DNA of 64,000 nucleotides from Dugong dugon (taxonomy: Eukaryota; Chordata; Mammalia; Sirenia; Dugongidae). The translations under genes were made by a program, and so were the position numbers. The notes below the pieces were generated by a model. That model was not told where the DNA came from. It saw nothing but the letters and a program-made list of their open reading frames with translations, and made no database searches. Shown in pieces: positions 60,013 through 64,000 of the stretch. Positions within the stretch are counted from its first letter, which is position 1, and each line of letters starts with the position of its first letter. The stretch is taken from positions 48,961,501 to 49,025,500 of the forward strand of contig CM057482.1 in NCBI GenBank assembly GCA_030035585.1, written 5' to 3'.

Positions 60013-61976
60013 TTCAGTAGATATTTCTCTCGTTTATTGATTGTAGATTTTTTTTTTTTTTTTGTTCTTGTGGTACAGCTGGGCAGATCTAGTTGAGGAG
60101 GAGCCACTGGGATGGGTTGCTTGTGGCACTCACCGCAGCCACCAGGACGGTCGGTAGTCAGTGCTGGGCAGGTTCCAATAGGGCGTGCCTGCACCGCTTG
60201 GTGATGTGATGTCTAGTGCACGTTGCAGGTAGGTAGGGTGCAGCGGGAAGATGGTTATGTGTGAAGCTAAGCTGGATATGGGAGAGAGGAGAGAGGAGGA
60301 GGAGCAAAAAGCGTACAAACATAAAAGAATGCTAGGGGAGCTTGTCGTTGGAATGTACAGATGAGAGACTATGGGATGGAGGAAACCAGAAGGGGGAAGA
60401 GAAAGAAAAGGAAAGAATGACCAAATAAAAATCAGAAAAGTTAAAGAACTGCAGAGTTCCCAGGGATCCCACCGATGCAGCTATGAGGTCTGGGGGAGTC
60501 GGTGTCAATTTTCACAGCTCAGCCTGGCCAGAAGGTACAGAGGCATACATCGCCTGGAATTCAGGGATCAGAAAGAGAAGGAAGAGATAGAGAGACAAGA
60601 AATTAAGCAATGAAGAAAGACAAAAGAGAAAAAGAGGTAAAAGATGACAAAACTAATCAAAAAAGGAAGAAAAATAAAATTGAGAGAAAAAAAAAAGGGC
60701 AACACCAGAAGTCAGTGCCTACAAATGGGACCCAGAGAGCCCCCACTCAGGGGCGCGAATTCCAAGAAGCCGGTAGTCTCGGGGTTAAGTGACCGTGGCC
60801 ACGGGAAGCAGAGGGGCCAACGAACAAAGGCCCCAGGATCCCACCCACGCGGGGGCCCAGACCTAGAAACAGCCACACGCCCGCACGCAGCCCTACAGCC
60901 CCGCAGGAGAGAGCAGAGACAGCACTCGGAACCAGGCACCCAGGCAAAAGGAGGGGGAGGCGGCAGAAAAAGGCTCGCTAGCGGCCGGCAAACGGCTCCC
61001 AGAAAGCCCCCCACCCGGGCGCGCGGAATCCAAGCACCGGCGCCCCCCTGCTCAGGGACTCCGGCCACGGAAAGCAGAGGGGCGAACGAACAAAGGCCCC
61101 GGGATCCCACCCACGCGGGGGCCCAGACCTAGAAACAGTCACACGCCCGCACGCAGCCCTACAGCCCCGCAGGAGAGAGCAGAGACAGCACTTGGAACCA
61201 GGCACCCAGGCAAAAGGAGGGGGAGGTGGCAGAAAAAGGTTCGCTAGGTGCCAGCAAACGGCTCCCAGAAAGCCTCCAGCCCGGGCGTGCGGAATCCAAG
61301 CACCGGCACCCCCCTGCTCAGGGACTTCGGCCACGGAAAGCAGAGGGGCGAACGAACAAAGGCCCCGGGATCCCACCCACGCGGGAGCCCAGACCTAGAA
61401 ACAGCCACACACCCGCACGCAGCCCTACAGCCCCGCAGGAGAGAGCAGAGACGGCACTCAGAACCAGGCACCCAGGCAAAAGGAGGGGGAGGCAGCAGAG
61501 AAAGGTTTGCTAGCTGCCAGCAAACGGCTCCCAGAAAGCCACCAGCCCAGGCGCGCGGAATCCAAGCACCAGCACCCCCCAGCCCAGGGACCCTGGCCAC
61601 GGAAAGCAGGGGATCCCCAGCTGAGGCGGAGAGGGGTGGGTGGTGGGAGAGCGCGCACCGCAGTTTACCGGTCGTTCTGTCTCCGACCAGATGCTCTGCA
61701 AGGCTGCTCTCCCGTTTGCTGGTCTCCGATAGGAATCCAAGATGGTGGATCCGCGCTGCGTTAGCTGGTAAGGAATCTCTGCCTGAGTCTCTCCTCGCTC
61801 TCCGTTCTCTTTTAGTATTCTCACTCCGTTTGGTGTTTGGCTGAGTTCTTTATCTCTTCATTTGGTGTTCTAGGGTTTCAGGATTGTTGATTCTCTGTTA
61901 GGCTTAGTTTTTCGGATCTTTGCTGTGGAGGGACGGCGTGGTGTTTCTGCCTAGAGCGCCATCTTGCCCCTTCCTC
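60013..61976 (-). promoter_or_regulatory. L1 copy B 5' UTR with tandem 266-bp units
   Basis: ggccacgg recurs at 60797, 61063, 61329 and 61595, exactly 266 bp apart each time, so three tandem units plus a partial. Each holds gaacgaacaaaggcccc and gcacccaggcaaaagg. The CpG-rich units lie near the promoter end. gccatcttg at 61958-61966 is a YY1-type site in reverse. Antisense frames of 60-200 residues here are by-products. Confidence 0.85.
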
Positions 61977-61990
61977 GCTTGCTGCCTCTT

Positions 61991-62383
61991 CTCACTGTCT
62001 TGTGCCTTCTCTGATGTTACAGCTCTATGTCTCCTGGGTCTAGGAGGTTCTCAGCACAGGGAGCCTGGGTCCAAAAGACAAGCTCCACTCCAGGCTCTTC
62101 TTGGTGGTAGTGAGGTCCCCTTTCCCCACCTCCGGGATGGCTCATCTTAAGCCTAGTGGGATGGCAAAACTGACCAATCTCCTCTTTAAGGTTCCATACA
62201 CCTTATTTGCATGGTACCATCTCCACAAGGGTTCCTTACACCTTATTTGCATTGTTAGCAAGATGTCCAATCGCCTTAGTGGGCCACAAGAAACTTATTT
62301 GCATAGTCTCACTCAATAATTTTGTGGGACTCACAAGACCATGAATGGTAGAAGGGCCATACAAAGTAATTCACTGCACCACA
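61991..62383 (-). repeat. 3' LTR, right part
   Basis: Continues the LTR after the L1 to gcaccaca at 62383 (minus-strand start tgtggtgcagtgaattac). This is the promoter (U3) end by orientation. Confidence 0.82.
62205..62304 (-). promoter_or_regulatory. Three octamer motifs in the LTR U3
   Basis: atttgcat (atgcaaat on the element's strand) occurs at 62205-62212, 62245-62252 and 62297-62304, a perfect octamer each time. The first two are within repeated ca(c)cttatttgcat. Octamers bind POU factors such as Oct-1. Confidence 0.7.
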
Positions 62384-62399
62384 CTCCCCCACAGTCCAC
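62384..62399 (-). promoter_or_regulatory. Polypurine tract of the right-edge LTR element
   Basis: The minus strand reads gtggactgtgggggag directly before the 3' LTR. Confidence 0.7.
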
Positions 62400-63908
62400 T
62401 CTTTCAGTTACAACTTCTACAATTACAGTTTTCACAATTCCAATTAACCCTGTTAAAAATCAACACTCATAACTGAATCATATAAACATCTTCCCCCACC
62501 CACTCTTCCCCAGACCGATCAAGAAAAGAGGACTATATTTAGTAGGGATGCTCCTTTGTCCCTCTCATTTTGAGTGTAAGCATACTCAATAAAACTTGTA
62601 AGCCAGCCACTTCATGCCTTTATCTCCCCAAGTTTTAGACAGCCAATGTTTAAACTGCCCATCCCTATCAAACCAGTACTCTGAGAAGACAAGTATATTC
62701 CTTGGTCTGAAGAAACTTCTGTTCCAGTTGGAACTTTGAGCATCCATAAGCAAAGTCCAGTCCAGGGCAAGCCATCAGACTGTAGTGATATACATCAACT
62801 CATGATGTCAAATATTTCTGTTCCCCCTTTACCTGGGGCCAGGTTATCTCATCCCCATTCGATTGGGGTCAGCTCATCTTTATCCTCATTTAGTCAGGGT
62901 CAGCTCATCCCTAGCCTTCGAAGCTAGGTCAATGGGTACCAGCTGCAGGCTCAGGAGTCCACAAACCTCCCTGCACTTTAAATCATCCAGCCTCTTCTCT
63001 GTCATCCCTAGCCTCCATATACTAGGTCAATGGGTGCCAATGGAACAATTCCAAACTCAGCCTGTCTCTTCACTGCTGCATCCCCCTGATTTCCACTCAT
63101 CTTGTGGAGCCAGATGGTTACCTCAAGTGAACATACCAAGCTATCTACTCGCTGGCTTCCATTAACTTCCAGTCCTGGAAGGGGGTTCTTCTGATTGGTA
63201 CTGACATGTTGTATTCGCCATATCCTTCAGATTCCATAGGGCTGTGCCCCCCACCCCCAACATCCTTTTACTGTGCAGTCACCAAGCAGTTCTGTGGTCA
63301 ATTGAGCCTTAGATCATAATGGTGCTCTCAATCAAAGTTCAATATAATTGTGTCAAATGCAAATATCCTGATCTTACAGGCTTTTGGCATAAGTCCCATT
63401 TACTATTTCCCCCTTTTAGCATTTCAGATCAAGTATTACCTGAAGGTGGAGTTACTAGCACTATGTTTCTTTAAATAATACCAAATATTCTTTTCCTTAA
63501 TACATTAAGGTCTGTTTTAAACTAGGTAGGAAAAACATTCCCTCAGTCAGACAAATATAGTACATTCAGATAAACACATAAACTTTTTAAACACTCCAGT
63601 TTCATCTTCTGTTTTCCACCCTCTGACTATCCTACCAGTTTGGCCTTAGGTCTCTGGCTGGGTTGAGCCAGAAGATCGTGGCCCCCTATCAATCATCTTG
63701 CTTAACCTGCTGGGCTTTCACGCCCAGGCCATGTCAGATGCAGTTTTCCTATCCACTGATGCAGCATAACATCTCTTGCTTTCCTTTTAGCCATTACAGA
63801 AAGAAAAAACCAAAATACCCATCCAAGAGCCAGAAGTTTCTCATCCCATACCCATTCATCCTTCTCTTCCAAAACCACGTTTCAATGAGTTAGAAGCCAT
63901 TGAAACGA
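62400..63908 (-). other. Internal region of the LTR element, no gene recognised
   Basis: About 1.5 kb. Short frames on either strand lack known domains. Repeated ggtcagctcatc (near 62868 and 62898) and ctaggtcaatgggt (near 62924 and 63022) indicate internal duplications. Non-coding as far as can be seen. Confidence 0.65.
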
Positions 63909-63926
63909 ATCCCACTTCTGACACCA
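63909..63926 (-). promoter_or_regulatory. Primer-binding site, tRNA-Leu type
   Basis: The minus strand reads tggtgtcagaagtgggat, two bases after the 5' LTR end. It differs at one position from the 3' end complement of a common tRNA-Leu. Confidence 0.82.
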
Positions 63927-63928
63927 AT

Positions 63929-64000
63929 TGCAAAAATGGCATAGTAATAGTAGCATGAGAACCTGTTTAACTTCAGGGGGATAATGCAAATAAAGATCAG
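63929..64000 (-). repeat. 5' LTR end, cut by the window edge
   Basis: Starts tgcaaaaatggcatag and aligns with the LTR end at 52515. The rest lies beyond the window. Confidence 0.72.

Larger units (their letters stand above)
53209..61976 (-). mobile_element. Full-length L1 (copy B), near-intact
   Basis: 8.8 kb, minus strand, with all parts. Exact 14-bp target duplication gcttgctgcctctt (53195-53208 and 61977-61990). The minus-strand start carries ggggcaagatggcgct, a YY1-type site. 5' UTR 60013-61976, ORF1 58970-60012, ORF2 54716-58538, 3' UTR 53209-54715. Better preserved than copy A, so probably younger. Confidence 0.95.
52515..64000 (-). mobile_element. tRNA-Leu-primed LTR element, non-autonomous, cut by the window edge
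   Basis: Minus-strand element: 3' LTR 52515-62383 (split by an L1), internal 62384-63928, primer site 63909-63926, and the start of the 5' LTR from 63929. The LTR is about 1.09 kb without the L1. The 5' LTR end (tgcaaaaatggcatag, agaacctgtttaacttca) aligns with the 3' LTR end (tgtaaaaatggcactg, aggtcctctaacttca). The internal region of about 1.5 kb has no gag, pol or env that I can recognise. The primer site suggests an ERV-L-dependent element. Confidence 0.8.

Overview
The window looks like intergenic or subtelomeric DNA of a placental mammal. I found no host protein-coding gene, tRNA or rRNA gene. The repeat content points to an afrotherian, most likely an elephant or close relative. The evidence is tRNA-derived AfroSINE copies, several BovB-like RTE copies, full-length L1s with repeated GC-rich 5' UTR units, many MaLR-type LTRs that end in ctaagaca, and an ERV-L provirus with dUTPase. 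The species call is inference from repeat families.

Layout. 1-272: 5' UTR of an L1 that runs off the left edge. 512-8905: one old minus-strand L1, interrupted by a solo LTR, three AfroSINEs and a 5'-truncated RTE that itself carries a MaLR LTR. 8936-10095: array of a ~116-bp satellite. 10100-10535: RTE fragment. 10536-28007: minus-strand ERV-L provirus with gag, protease, RT, RNase H, integrase and dUTPase remnants and no env. Its gag carries a 5'-truncated L1 and its 5' LTR carries a full-length L1 (18958-27591, 18-bp target duplication).

28008-52455 is dominated by about 11 kb of degenerate telomere-type hexamers. They read CCCTAA on the + strand up to 34283, TTAGGG from 34284 to 41875, and CCCTAA again from 47273. 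Between the TTAGGG and CCCTAA arms lies the 116-bp satellite again, in the opposite orientation to the first array, split by a MaLR provirus (43209-46101). MaLR LTRs, RTEs, a solo ERV LTR and AfroSINEs are scattered through the hexamer tracts, several with clear target duplications.

52515 to the end is a minus-strand, tRNA-Leu-primed LTR element with ~1.1-kb LTRs and a ~1.5-kb internal region without recognisable genes, running off the right edge. Its 3' LTR is split by a second full-length L1 (53209-61976, 14-bp target duplication). That L1 is the best-preserved coding sequence here: ORF2 has one visible frameshift and ORF1 one early stop.

No cellular pathway is encoded. The coding remnants are all from selfish elements: L1 ORF1/ORF2, RTE endonuclease/RT and ERV-L gag-pro-pol, mostly broken. 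The main interest is structural: a telomere-fusion-like arrangement of degenerate hexamers around a satellite, a local LTR-to-RTE sequence patch, and a provirus whose two flanks do not match.
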